NCBI GenBank assembly: GCA_011799875.1
Contig: CM022300.1
Span: 107,087,201-107,151,200, forward strand
Reading direction: 5' to 3'
DNA length: 64,000 bases
DNA from: Thinopyrum elongatum
Lineage: Eukaryota; Streptophyta; Magnoliopsida; Poales; Poaceae
Positions 35,457-46,549 of the stretch are shown in pieces. The notes under the pieces are model-generated. The model ran no database searches and had not been told where the DNA came from. It was given only the letters and a program-made list of their open reading frames with translations. The translations under genes and the position numbers were made by a program. Numbering within the stretch: the stretch's first letter is position 1; each line of letters opens with the position of its first letter.

Positions 35457-38400
35457 ATGAGTGATCGTGCGTGGATGTACACCGGTTACACTAGTCAGAA
35501 AGTTTGGACCGAGGAATGGTTAACAAAAACCAAGGGGTTTGTTAGAGCCGCATTTGCAAATGGCCAGAAATTAAGCTGGTGCCCCTGTGTCCGGTGCGAC
35601 AACTATAAAATGAGGGACGAGCTTGAAATGAGTAAAGACCTGCAGAAGTTTGGTTTTACGCCTGGTTACAGGGTCTGGACATTACATGGTGAGTCTGCCC
35701 AACGTGCTAGAGCCGAGGTGGTTCGTCGTCGCACCGACAAGCATGGTACCAGGATGGAAGACATGGTGCAAGACTTTGACGATGCTCGGGACTTGGACGA
35801 GGAGATGGAGGAATCTGCAAAGGCCTTCACTGAAATGTTGGAGTCCTCAAAACGTCCTCTCCACGAGCACACTGAGCTTTGTCAGCTGGATGCCATCTCA
35901 CAAATAATGGCTTTGAAGGCTCAATTCAACTTGGGCAGAGAATGCTACGATGCGACGATGACAGTATTCAGACGATTTCTACCCAAAGGCCATGTGCTAC
36001 CTCCAAACCTGTACCAGTCAGACAAAATCCTCCGTGCTCTTAAGATGCCCTATGAGAAGATACATGCCTGTGAGAAAGGATGTGTCTTATTTAGGCTTCA
36101 GTATGAGGACTTGAACTATTGTCCCATTTGCAAGTCTTCCAAGTATGTTGTGGTAGACAACGGTATGGGTGAGAAGACACAGACCAAAATACCCGTTAAT
36201 GTTCTTCGGTATATGCCAATCGTACCAAGACTTCAATGCCTTTTCATGGTCAAAGAGACGGCCAGACAGATGACATGGCACAAAACGGGCAAAAGAACCG
36301 AACTAGATGCAGATGGGAATGTGATGATGGTGCATACATCGGATGGTGAAGCGTGGAAGCGCTTCGATGCATTACATAAGGAAAGAATGGCAGATCCAAG
36401 GCATCCTCGAGTCGCCGTCAACACAGATGGGTTCAGTGTGTTTGGTCAGACGGCAGCCCAATACAGTTGTTGGCCCGTGTTTGTCATTCCACTCAATCTC
36501 CCCCCCCGGGCAGATTATGCAAAGAAAGAACATTTTCCTGACGTTGCTAATTCCAGGGCCCAACTATCCGGGGAAGAATATGAATGTGTACATGCAGCCG
36601 CTTAAGGACGAATTGCAAGAAGCTTGGGATAATGGGTTCAAGACATACGACGCCTTTAGCAAACAGAACTTCATAATGCGTGCCTGGTATATGTACTCGA
36701 CGCATGACTTGCCGGCGTATGCGCTATTCGTTGGCTGGTGTGTGCATGGAAGGTTCCCGTGCCCCACATGCAAGGGAGCTCTTGAGTTTCGTTGGCTGAC
36801 GGTAGGGCACAAGTATACTTGCTTCGACTTGCATAGACCGTTTCTAGATCCTCGCCATAAGTTTAGGAAAGACAAGAAGAACTTCATCAAAGGTAGAGTT
36901 GTCAAACACTCTGCACCACCTGCGTTGACAGGCCAACAGACCCTAGATCAGTTAAACGCTCTCGAGCTAGATCCAGAGCGTCCAGGGTATTTCAAGGGGT
37001 ATAATAAGGAACACGCCTGGACTCACAACACATGCTTCTGGGATCTGCCTTACTTCAAAGACCTCCTTTGCCCACACAACATTGACGTGATGCACACTGA
37101 AAAGAATATCGCCGAAGCCATTTTTGGTACATTGTTCGGCATAGAGGGGAAATCAAAGGATAATACAAAGGCTAGGGTCGATCAAGAAGAGCTATGTGAT
37201 AGACCGTTACAAAACATGCAAGAACCGAAAGGAAAGCGGAACGGGACGAAGCCAAAGGCATGGTTCAATCTTGGAAGGCCAGCTATGAAGGAAATTATTT
37301 TGTGGGTGAAAATGCAGTTGATGTTCCCCGATGGGTATGCAGCAAATCTAAAGAGGGGAGCGAGTCTTGAAAAATTGAAAATATTTGGTCTAAAAAGTCA
37401 TGATTGGCACATATGGATTGAGTGGATAATGCCGGTGATGTTGCGTGGCTTCATCCCTGAGGATGAATGGCTAGTACTGGCAGAGCTGAGCTATTTCTTC
37501 CATGTTCTTTGTGCGAAAGAACTATCGCCTGGCCTCCTAGAAGAAATGGAACAGTTGGCGCCGGAGTTGATCTGCAAGTTAGAGATGATCTTTCCGCCAA
37601 GCTTCTTTAATCCAATGCAACACTTGATTTTGCATCTCCCGACCGAGGCACGATTGGGGGGGCCCGTGCAAAATCGTTGGTGCTACTCAACTGAGAGGAT
37701 GCAGAAGACGCTTCGAGCAAAATGTAAAAATAAATGTAGAATTGAAGCATCGATGGCCGAGGCATTCATCACTGAGGAGGCGGCAAACTTCGTGACAGCA
37801 CACTACGAAGCCAAAAATCGTCATTTGCATAATCCGAAGCCTCGGTACAATGCTGACGACCCTAAAAAGGGTCGATCCAACCTCAGCCTATTCAAAGGGA
37901 ATCTCGCACCAGCCAGTGGTTGGAAACCAGTATCGTTGGATGTTGAAGAATGGTGGACCATTTCGTTGTATCTCTTCAACAACCTAACAGAAGTGCGGCC
38001 GTACATCGAGTAAGATCTCGGTACATTGTTTCGCAACTTCTAATTCCTTTGAACTGCTCTTATTCTTGGATATTTGATGTAGTCGATACATCGCCATATT
38101 CTCGTATGGAGCGGTGATCCAAAAGGATTCCGTCGAAGAGTATGAGCTTCTGGCAAAGCAAGGAGGCGAATATCCCAGTTTCATCTCTTGGTTAAAAAAA
38201 ACGGTAATTTCCATTAGACCATTTCATTTCTTTGGCTAATTTGCAACTAATGCAACAATCCTTTCATATTAAAATTGTAGGCTAATTCAGAGATTATGGA
38301 TGCCGAATTGAGACAACTAGCTAATGGTTTTGACTATAAGGTCCGTTCATTTGACAAATACGACATCAACGGGTATCGCTTTCGTACCTATGGCAAAGAG

Positions 38401-39108
38401 CTATCTATGGCTGACCGAAAGTCTACAAATTGTTGTGTCTCTGCTATCGGCGAAGGAGATATCGAGTATTATGGAAGAGTTGAAGCAATTTATGAACTTC
38501 AATTCTATGGTGAAAACCCACCAAACGTCGTAGTCTTCAGATGTTATTGGTTCCAGCCGAGGGAGACTAGAAGGACTCATGAACATATAGGGCTAGTTGA
38601 AATCAAACAAAGCACCCATTTGGATGTTCCCGATATCTATATTACGGCTCAACAGGAAACCCAAGTTTTCTATCTACCGTGGGCCTGTCAAAGTGATCCA
38701 AATCTCAGTGGTTGGGATGTCGTTTATGAAGTGCCGCCACATGTTAGACCACCTCCCCCCAATGAAGAGGATTATGAACCTCACATTAACCAAGACACAT
38801 ATGACGAAGGAGAATTCTTCCAAGAAACACGTCTTTCCAAAAAACATTTCAAGAACCGCTCTACTCCACCCCAGAACATTGAAGTAGACAACGATAGTGA
38901 ATCCGACTTCACCCCTGAGCCGGAACAAGAAGAGCCGGAACAAGAAGAAGTTACTGCTGTAGATGACCTGTCAATGCTTGAACGATTACGTAAAGGAGGC
39001 CTTCCACATGTTGATGCATTTATTGATGATGATGATGAGCACGTCACTGATAGTGATGATGATGATGCATTTAATGATCCCGGAGCATATATAGACGATT
39101 CAGAGTAA
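35457..39108 (+). pseudogene. TNP2 transposase of copy C (three exons, one 1-bp frameshift)
   Basis: Start ATG 35457 (MSDRAWMYTGY), typical for TNP2. Exon 1 35457-38009, exon 2 38083-38203, exon 3 38281-39108, all with GT/AG borders and matching phases. Domains: transposase-associated domain with WCPCVRCDN; Transposase_21 with CEKGCVLFRLQYEDLNYCPI, VNTDGFSVFG and YSCWPVFVIPLNLPP; CPTCKGAL; FKDLLCPHNIDVMHTEKN; DUF4218 region with HLPTEARLGGPVQNRW; DUF4216 region in exon 3 (IEYYGRVEAIYELQF); acidic tail. The frame is lost only at an eight-C run (36500-36507); one C fewer restores the family's usual frame, so I see a single-base insertion or sequencing error. TNP2 cuts the element at its termini. 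Otherwise about 1,160 residues, full family length. Confidence 0.85.
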
Positions 39109-39258
39109 TATTAGTAATGTGAGGTATTCAATTTTTTATTATGTTCATGATGATGATACACTTAAATTATATACATATTATTATGTTCATGTCAGGTATT
39201 CAATTTTTTTATGTTGTACTAAATTCGTTTACTTTTTGTCATTGCATGTGTTGACAGG

Positions 39259-42200
39259 ATGGTGGGCAAGGGTCCAGAGCGCCCCGAGCCTCCTGCGAGC
39301 GCTACTGGGAGGGGTGGTTCCATTATTCCAGCCCAGCCCCTCCGGAGAGCGCTGCTAGACAGTATGTAGACAGTTGCGGCAGGCGCTTCTTCTTCGGCTG
39401 GGAGAGGTCGGGGGAGGACGAAGAAGGCTGCTAGAGGTGGACGTGGCAGCGGGAGAGGTAGGAAGGCTGCTACGCCTTCCTCGCCGCCACCCTCAGCTGA
39501 TTCACCCGACCACAGGACTGCTCCGTCTGACGTGGACCCGTCTCAGACTCTGGTCCATGAGCCTCCGGTCGCCGATCCTTCGCCCCACCAGACTCGGGTC
39601 GCCGATCCTTCGGCCTACCAGACTCGTGTCGCCGATCTTTCGCCCCATGTGAGTCCGGTCCCAGAGTCTTCGTCCCAGAAGACTCCGGTCACGGAGTCTT
39701 CGTCCCAGAAGACTCCGATCCCGCAGTCTTCTTCCCACGGGACTCCGGAGGCTAGTGGCCCTACTGATGGTAGCGAGGACACCTTTTCAGATGATAGCTA
39801 CAGCGACGATGAGCTGGTTGAGAAGGGCAAGAAGGTCTACAAGAGTGGTTGTACAAAGCTCCCGCCCATGCCGACGACCCCCGACCAGAGGTGGTTGATT
39901 GCGCCTAAAGGGTTGAAGTAAGTGCATTTACTATTTTTTAACCTTTTGCCTTCATGTTCCTTCAAATTAATATCTAATGCGTTGGCCTTGTCATACTGCA
40001 GGGGCTGGGTACACCCCCGTGGTGTCCGCAGGCCCAACCAGGTCCTTGGTGTGCTTTGCCGGGAGCACTTCCCTGGGTGGGTCATGTTGCCTGGTGAGGG
40101 TCAGGTTCCACAGCTAGCACTGAGCTGGGAGCTGTACTCAGTTGCCTCGGCCCCGCCGGAGGAGATGGTCGCCGGTGTCTTGTGCGAGATGGTGGTCGAC
40201 ATTGTGTTCCGTCGGTTTTGGGTAATTTCTCCTTTACAGAATTAAAAATCAATACTACCTAGTGATTGTACTAATCAGTGTTGTCTTGTTTGATTGCAGA
40301 CCTTCTACAGGGTTTCAGAGGGAGAGCAGGAGGCCACGTCTATGGTTGTCGAAACCGAGTGCAAGCGCCTACTTCAGAACTTACGGCACGAGGCTCGGGT
40401 GCAGGCTGTTCGAGACTACTACGCCTCGAAGGGTATTAGGAGGGCCAAGAAGAAGTGTCGCGGCAAGTTTCTGAGTAAGGAGAAGTACATGTAGGTAATT
40501 ACCTATTCTTAAGGCCTTGAACTTAGTTTTCTTGATTTGATTCGTAGGCGTAGCGCTGAAATTTCTCTTGACTCACTTAGGTGCCCCCGAGATGGTGTGT
40601 GGATAAGATGGACTGTTGGGAGGCGTTGGTGGATGCGTGGTGCTCTCCCCAATGGCTAGTCGAACACCGTAGGGCCAAGGATAAGCGCGACCAAATGGAA
40701 GGTGTGCCACACCATCAAGGGAGCACCAACCTGTTTGAGTACGGGGATAACTGGGTATGTGGTTTGCTACATGTTTCATTCTTCATGCTAGCATTTATCC
40801 CTTCCAAAATGACTTAATATGCTTAGTTAGTTAAAAAATGGCATAACTACCTTGGATAGTTCATTTATGACATAATGAGCTCTAAAATGACATAATAACC
40901 TTAGATAGCTCTATAAAATAACTAAATATGCTTTAGTTAGTTAAAAAATGGCATAAATCGCTAATACGACCTAAACTAACTTAGCTATTCATGTTATGTA
41001 CAATTATATATTTAGCTCTAAAATGACATAATAACCTTAGATAGCTCTATAAAATGACTTAATATGCTTTAGTTAGTTAAAAAATGGCATAACTACCTTC
41101 GATAGCTCAATAACGACCTAAACTAATCTTAGCTAGTTCATTCATGGCATAATTAGCTCTAAAATGACATAATAACCTTAGATAGCTCTATAGAATCCCT
41201 AAATATGCTTTAGTTAGCTAAAAAATGGCATAACTACCTTGGATAGCTCAATAATGACATAATTAGCATACTTTGGTAAAAAATGGCATAATAATCTTGG
41301 TTACCTCGAAAATGACCTAAACTTAGCTTATTTTCCTCGAAAATGACATAATAACCTTACTTAGCTCCAAAATGACCTATTTACATAGCAATATCATTCT
41401 TCATGCTAGCTTGAGCCCTTAACTAATATTTTGTTCCTCTCTCTCAGGCGCACCACCACAAGAAGCCTGTGCCAAATCTGTTCGACCTCTATGGCATGGC
41501 CCATATGGCCCCGTACAAGAAGGCCAAGCCATTCACGGAGTCTGACCTAGATCATCCAGAGAGCTTCACCAACATCTCCTCCCACCACAAGCTTGTGAAG
41601 TACAGAGACGAGGGGAAGGCGAGGAAAGGGGAGGACTTTAACCCGAGCTAGGATCCTTTTGATACAGAGCTGGTGATGATATCTGGTGGCGGGAGGTCCC
41701 ATGGCTCCGTAGCCATTGGTGATGGACTGATACGTTGTCCTAGGACTCTCCCGCAGATCAAGAAGCGCCAGAGTAGCTCTGATCCTGAGATAACGCCTCG
41801 TGCACGGCCCGCGGAGCTCGCCATGGCGGTTAGTTATACGGACTCTCTCACCTTTCCTCCATTACATTGCGTGTGCGTTCGTCGATGATTACAATGCTAA
41901 CGAGGAGTGGTGTGTTGCAGGCCTTGGTTGAGAAAGAGAGATTGAACACCCAGGCGCTTTTGGAGGAGGCAAAAAGGGAGGCGGCGGAGAGGGAGAGGGA
42001 GTTGGAGGAGAGGACAGCTAAGCTGTTGGAGGAGGAGAGGAACCGGAACGAGGCGTCTAACCGGGCCCTATACGAGCTCATCGTGGTACGTTACTCGTGC
42101 ATATTAGCCCAATCATGCACGTAATGTTCGCATTACTAACTAATATGACTGACTCGTGAGAACCAAATGTGCAGACCATGTGCGAGAAAAATGGTCAGCC

Positions 42201-42448
42201 CCCTCTGCCGATGCCCCAGATTGCTCCGGCGACCATGGTGAGTTTGATTTGAATGGTCGTTAGTTACTAGTATTCACATTTTAGTTTGCATCATGCTAAC
42301 GAGACATTATTGGAAATGATCTTTGGTGCAGCATGGCTCCCGACAAGCATCGACCAATCATTCTGCGTCTGCCAATGGCGGAACCCCGACCGGTCCTTCA
42401 CCTTCGTCTGCCACTGGCGCAGCCCCGACCATTCCTACACCTCCGTGA
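39259..42448 (+). pseudogene. TNP1-like (Transposase_24) gene of copy C, eight exons
   Basis: Exons: 39259-39917, 40002-40221, 40300-40494, 40581-40754, 41448-41828, 41921-42085, 42175-42237, 42332-42448 (TGA). The N-terminal part is GR-rich with 12-residue repeats (HQTRVADPS, SSQKTPV). The middle has GWVHPRGVRRPNQVLG, FYRVSEGEQE and KFLSKEKYM. The later part has DCWEALVDAWCSPQW, NISSHHKLVKYRDEGKARK and GSVAIGDGLIRCPRTLP, then a Glu/Arg coiled coil. Probable role: binding the subterminal repeats as a partner of TNP2. Stops: TAG at 39367 and TAG at 41649; the sister copy has CAG at the matching site of the latter. Transcribed in the same direction, 150 bp after TNP2. Confidence 0.75.
40800..41395 (+). 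repeat. AT-rich minisatellite in a TNP1 intron of copy C
   Basis: Units such as CTCTAAAATGACATAATAACC and AGTTAAAAAATGGCATAAC fill the intron between exons at 40754 and 41448. In the sister copy this intron is only 88 bp and lacks the array (18275-18362), so it expanded in copy C. Confidence 0.85.
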
Positions 42449-42554
42449 TAACGGTATTTTTCTTCTTATTTAGCCTGTTTAGTCCATTTTTGACATAATT
42501 TAGCCTATTTAGTCCACAAATGACATAATAAGATGAAGAAAATCAAGGAAGAGG

Positions 42555-42720
42555 AAGGAAAGAAGGAATAGGAAGAAAAGAAGAAGAAGAAGAAGTTCTT
42601 CTTCTTCTTCTTTTCTTCTTCTTCTTCTTCTTCTTCTTCTTCTTCTTCTTCTTCTTCTTCTTCTTCTTCTTCTTCTTCTTCTTCTTCTTCTTCTTCTTCT
42701 TCTTCTTCTTTTCCTCCTCT
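42555..42720 (+). repeat. GAA/TTC palindromic microsatellite
   Basis: An A/G-rich run (AAGAAGAAGAAGAAG) meets a (TTC)n run at about 42596, giving a perfect local inverted repeat plus about 35 TTC units. Just downstream of the TNP1 stop. Confidence 0.95.
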
Positions 42721-42739
42721 TACTTGTGTTTATTCATAA

Positions 42740-43140
42740 ATGGCATATTAACCTTGCTAACCTCATAAATGTCATATACTTAGCTTGTTGTCCTCTAAAA
42801 TGACACAATAAGCTTAGTTAGGTCAAAAATGGCATAATTAGCTAGGTTAGCTCAAAAATGACCAAGTTTAGCTAGGTTAGCTCTAATATGATCCATTTAA
42901 CCTATGTTAGCTCCAAAATGACCTATTTGCCTAGCTTAGCTCTAAATTGACCTACACACTTAGCATTTTTACCTACCTTAGCCCAAAAATGGCATTTTTG
43001 CCTACATTAGTTAGAAAAGAAGAAGATAAATAATAGGAGAGGAGAGAAAGAAAGAGAAGATAAATTCTTCTTCTTCTTCTTCTTTTCCTCCTCTTCCTTT
43101 TCTTCTAGCTAGTCTTCTTCTTCTTCTTCTTCTTCTAACT
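42740..43140 (+). repeat. AT-rich minisatellite and second TTC tract
   Basis: The same TTAGCT/AAAATGACC words as at 19345-20095 up to 43030, then an A/G run and TTC tracts (43065-43135). Collinear with the sister copy. 43160-43470 is unique AT-rich sequence with repeated TGGATATGTT words and no credible gene. Confidence 0.8.
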
Positions 43141-43479
43141 TACATCTTTCCCAATTTGCAGATTTGCTTTACATGAGGAAGCTTGGATTCATGGAGTGTA
43201 CTATTCTTCTGGTGCTTCCTTTTGTTTATGAAAACTTGTTTGGATATGTATGTCTATACGGATATGTTGTTGGAAACTTGTTTCTGGTTATGTATGTATA
43301 TATGGATATGTTGGACTTTGTTGAACTATGTTGTTGGATATATATGTTGGATTTGATGAAATATGTTGTTGGACATGTTGTTATATGTTGTTGGATATGT
43401 TGGATATGTATGCATGTATATCTGTGTGTGAAATCCTGTCAAATTAAATGGATTCAAATAAAAACAGGGGATATATAGC

Positions 43480-44121
43480 CTCTTTGCTGTCCGCTAGCAG
43501 ACGGCAAAGAGCTTTGCCGTCCGCTAGCAGATGGCAAAGAGGACACGTGGCAGCCACCTGTAGAAACTGGGAACACTGGTTGCCTATTTTGGTCACTTTG
43601 CCGTCTGCCAGCGGACGGCAAAGAGGTTTGAATCTTTGCCGTCCGCTGGCGGACGGCAAAGTGACCAAATAGGACTGGCAAACAGGGCCAGCTATGCCGT
43701 CCGCCAGCAGACGGCAAAGATTCAAACATCTTTGCCGTCTGCTGGCGAACGGCATAGCTGGCCACGTGGCAGCTTCTCAGTGCTGGCCGAGCTGAGCTCT
43801 TTGCCGTCTGTCAGCAGACGGCAAAGAGCTTTGCCTCTTTGCCGTCCGCTGGCGGACGACAAAGAGCGCCGTTAACCCCCTAACGGCTCTCACCCCACCC
43901 CACTGTCGTCCATGATCTTTGCCGTCTGCTGGCCTCCGACGGCGGATGGCACAATACTTTGCCGTCCGTTTCCAAGAAGCAGACGGCAAAGTAGGCCTTT
44001 GCTGGCACTCGTTCAGCCGGACTGTTTGCCGTACGCTGGCTGACAGCAAATCATTTTACCGTCCGTCATGTATGCCTTTGCCGTCCGCCATGGCAGACGG
44101 CAAAGAAGCTGATCCCAGTAG
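43480..44121 (+). repeat. Right subterminal palindromes and terminus of copy C
   Basis: About 18 TTTGCCGTC/GACGGCAAAG elements, many as perfect hairpins (e.g. CTTTGCCGTCCGCTGGCGGA with its mate). Ends CCCAGTAG at 44121. Confidence 0.85.
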
Positions 44122-44395
44122 TAGGTGAATGAGCTTGCGTTGATGTCCCCTCTACGGGATAAACCCCTTGGCTTATATACATGCCAAGTAGGGTATCTAG
44201 GATTACAAGGTCGGTATCTTAGCATGGAGGCAGTGGGAGAAGTCTTGGAGTATAATATAAGTCTTCGGTAGATGCGGTCTTGATCTTGTCCCTAGCATGT
44301 GGCTTCCGGAGTCTTGAGAAGAATGAGGGCCCATTGGCCCAACCCGAGGAGCACGAGCCGGCTAGGTTGGCACCCCCTAGTCCAGGACACCGTCA
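44122..44395 (-). repeat. 5' LTR of Tat-1, outer part
   Basis: Continues the LTR after copy C (GGTGAATGAG...), ending AGGACACCGTCA at 44395, followed by the TNP2 start exon. Inner and outer parts together equal the 494-bp 3' LTR in length. Confidence 0.88.
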
Positions 44396-44451
44396 CCAAC
44401 CATGTATGGTGGCGTGAGGACCGTTCCATGAGTAATCCAACCACGATCCAT
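44396..44451 (-). pseudogene. First 18 codons of the split TNP2 gene
   Basis: ATG at 44451 followed by a TNP2-type N-terminus (MDRGWITHG, ending PPYMV) down to 44396, where Tat-1 begins. When Tat-1 and one copy of the 5-bp duplication are removed, the frame continues without shift into the transposase-associated domain at 23348. This proves the two parts are one gene. Confidence 0.85.
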
Positions 44452-45077
44452 TGCCTATATAACATGAAAAGTAAATAGAGCGCACCTGATATTTGCTACT
44501 ACGATGTTTTTGAGTAAACAAATCTCACATGAAATCGCCCCTGTTTGACGTTGTCGCTGTTGTGCGTGACTTCGCCCTTCAACAGTGGCGCGTGGCCTCG
44601 ACGTACCCTTGCAGCTACGTTCACCTCGCAGCCACATTCACCTCATCGTGCCGCCTCTCAACTCACTGCTGGGGGCGTGGTATGATGGAGGGCCCTAAGC
44701 CAACAATTCCAATTCCCTTTGTTAGTAGGGAACCAGACGATCCCAGTTCCAAGTTCCCGCTATTATGAAAAGAGATCCCGCTAAATGAGTTAGCTGAAAA
44801 ACAATTACTTGTTATTTTTCTATTTACATTTACAAAAAAATGACCCGCCAACATTAACTATGACACTGATACTCATCCCAGAAAATGGACATCTGTAGTG
44901 ACGGCCCAATACGTCTCCAAAAAACAGCCTGGAACATCGCCAAAGTTGGCTAGGGCCCTGCCCCGGGAGGGAAGCACCTCGTGACGGTGGACCGTCACAG
45001 AAAATGGTTTTAGGCAACGGATCCTATTTCGTCGTCAGGGTTTTTGTCACTAAATAGATGAAACTTTATAGTGTGGT
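44452..45077 (-). mobile_element. 5' terminal region of the split TNP2 CACTA host
   Basis: Upstream of the TNP2 start on the minus strand. Contains inverted words such as GTGACGGTGGACCGTCAC and ends at 45077 with a sequence that reads CACTATAAAGTTTCATC on the minus strand. CACTA is the superfamily signature and lies about 625 bp before the start codon, so this is probably the element's 5' terminus. Its 3' terminus was not found in the window. Confidence 0.55.
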
Positions 45078-46040
45078 ATTGCTCCAAAACCATCAAACAC
45101 TTCTCCACACTTCATCTATCCAAAACCCTAATGTCCATCTCGGTCCCACCGAAAAGTTCCCATCCGGACCCACCGTGATGATCCATACACCGCCACATGC
45201 CAAACCCTAACACTTTGGTACAGCTAAAATGGATCTTGGTCTCACCGAGATGGCCTGACCAAGTTTCTGTGATGAAGTTGCTTCATTTCCGAATCACCGA
45301 GATGAACCGATTGGAATTTCTGAAACGAGGTCTTGCCCTAGCCATTACACTTCGGTCTCACCGAAAAGCCTAACGGTCAAGTCTTCTACACTAGTCGGTC
45401 TCACCGAGATTTTCATGTCGGTGTCACCGAGTTGGGTCAAAGGCTTGTAATGGTTGGATTTTTGGTGGTGCCTATTTATACCCCTCCACCACCACTTACT
45501 CTCTAAAAGAGACATCAAAATGAACCACAACTTCTAGTACTCATTTTCTGAGAAGAGAACCACCTACACATGTGTTTAGATCAACAGATTCCAATCCAAC
45601 CATTTGAATATTGATTTCTAGCCTTCCCCAAATTGATTTCCATCAAATCCCCTCTCCTACCAAAGCCAAATCTGTTAGAGAGTGTTTGAGTGTCAGGGAG
45701 ATTATCATTTGAAGCACAAGAGCAAGGAGTTCATCATCAACAACACCGTCTATTATCTTTTGGAGAGTGGTGTCTCCTAGATTGGGTAGGTGTCACTTGG
45801 GAGCCTCCAAGATTGTGGAGTTGAACCAAGGAGTTTGTAATGGCAAGGAAATCGCCTACTTCATGAAGATCTACCCGAGTGAGGCTAATCCTTCATGTAC
45901 ATAATCCATGATAGAATAGGCAAGGTTGCTTCTTCATGGACCCTTCGTGGACTCGCAAAACCATTACCCTCCGTGGGTTGAAGTCTCCATCAACATGGAC
46001 GTACGACAGCACCACCTATTGCCACGCCAAAAATCATCGT
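45078..46040 (+). other. LTR-like fragment with repeated TCGGTCTCACCGAGA motif
   Basis: Seven variants of CGGTCTCACCGAGA (45141, 45236, 45284, 45353, 45394, 45418 and a weaker one at 45168) precede CCTATTTATACCCCTCC (TATA-like, about 45473) and an A-rich leader. This looks like U3/R of an LTR or another promoter-bearing TE. Its ends are cut by the CACTA terminus (45077) and Tat-2 (46041). I could not assign a family. Confidence 0.45.
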
Positions 46041-46523
46041 TGATGGTGTCTCGGACTAGGGGTTATCAACCTAGTTGGCCCATGGTCCTCGGGACATGCT
46101 GGTGGGCCCTCATTCTCCCCGAAATAAACTCCAGAAGCCGCACACTAGAAGCATGATCAAGACCACATTTGCTGTATACTCCAAGACTTCTCCTGCCGCC
46201 TCCATGTCCAGATGCCGACCTTGTAACCCTATATACCCTACCTGGCGTGTATATAAGCCATAGGGTTTAGCCCATATAGGGGATTTCAACACAATCACAT
46301 TCACCTAGCCCTAGAGTTAGAACACATCTTACGATCTCGATATAGATCAACTTTGTACTCAACACATCTCCATTAATATAAACAAGAGCAGGACGTAGGG
46401 TTTTACCTCCATCAAGAGGGATCAAACCTAAGTAAACATCGTCTCCTAGTTCTTGTTACCATCTGTCTGAGATCCACAGCTCGGGACCCCCTACCCCAAG
46501 ATCCAGCGGTTTTTACACTAACA
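46041..46523 (+). repeat. 5' LTR of Tat-2
   Basis: Begins TGATGGTGTCTCGGACTAGG, ends TTTTTACACTAACA. Alignable over its length with both Tat-1 LTRs (GGTTTTACCTCCATCAAGAG, CTCGGGACCCCCTACCCC) but clearly diverged. It is followed by CCGGTGCTTTCATTGAGAG, the primer-site region also found in Tat-1. Confidence 0.85.
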
Positions 46524-46549
46524 CCGGTGCTTTCATTGAGAGTTCCGCT

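Larger units (their letters stand above)
33052..44121 (+). mobile_element. CACTA element copy C, near-complete, 11.1 kb
   Basis: Terminal inverted repeats CTACTGGAATTAGC (33052) and, on the minus strand, CTACTGGGATCAGC (44121). Comparison with the unoccupied 3' LTR gives a TA duplication (33050-33051 and 44122-44123). Both ends carry TTTGCCGTCYGC palindromic subterminal repeats. It encodes TNP2 (35457-39108) and a TNP1-like protein (39259-42448) in the same direction. The only damage I can pin down in TNP2 is one base in a C run; TNP1 has two stops. It is the youngest large element on this side of the window. Confidence 0.88.
23349..44395 (-). mobile_element. Tat-like Gypsy retrotransposon Tat-1 (contains CACTA copy C)
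   Basis: Two LTRs in direct orientation: 23349-23842 (494 bp, intact) and 32834-44395 (about 490 bp after removing the 11-kb CACTA). Internal order on the minus strand is gag, protease, RT, RNase H, integrase (Gypsy order), then a plus-strand gene between integrase and the 3' LTR, a hallmark of the Tat lineage. Flanks are CCAGT (23344-23348) and CCAAC (44396-44400), a 5-bp duplication with two changes. The element inserted into the TNP2 gene of another CACTA. Without the nested CACTA it is about 10 kb. Confidence 0.85.

Noticed and set aside
44563..44768. Small protein-like frame in the CACTA 5' region
   Set aside because: Upstream non-coding region of the TNP2 host; no conserved motif and no second copy to compare.
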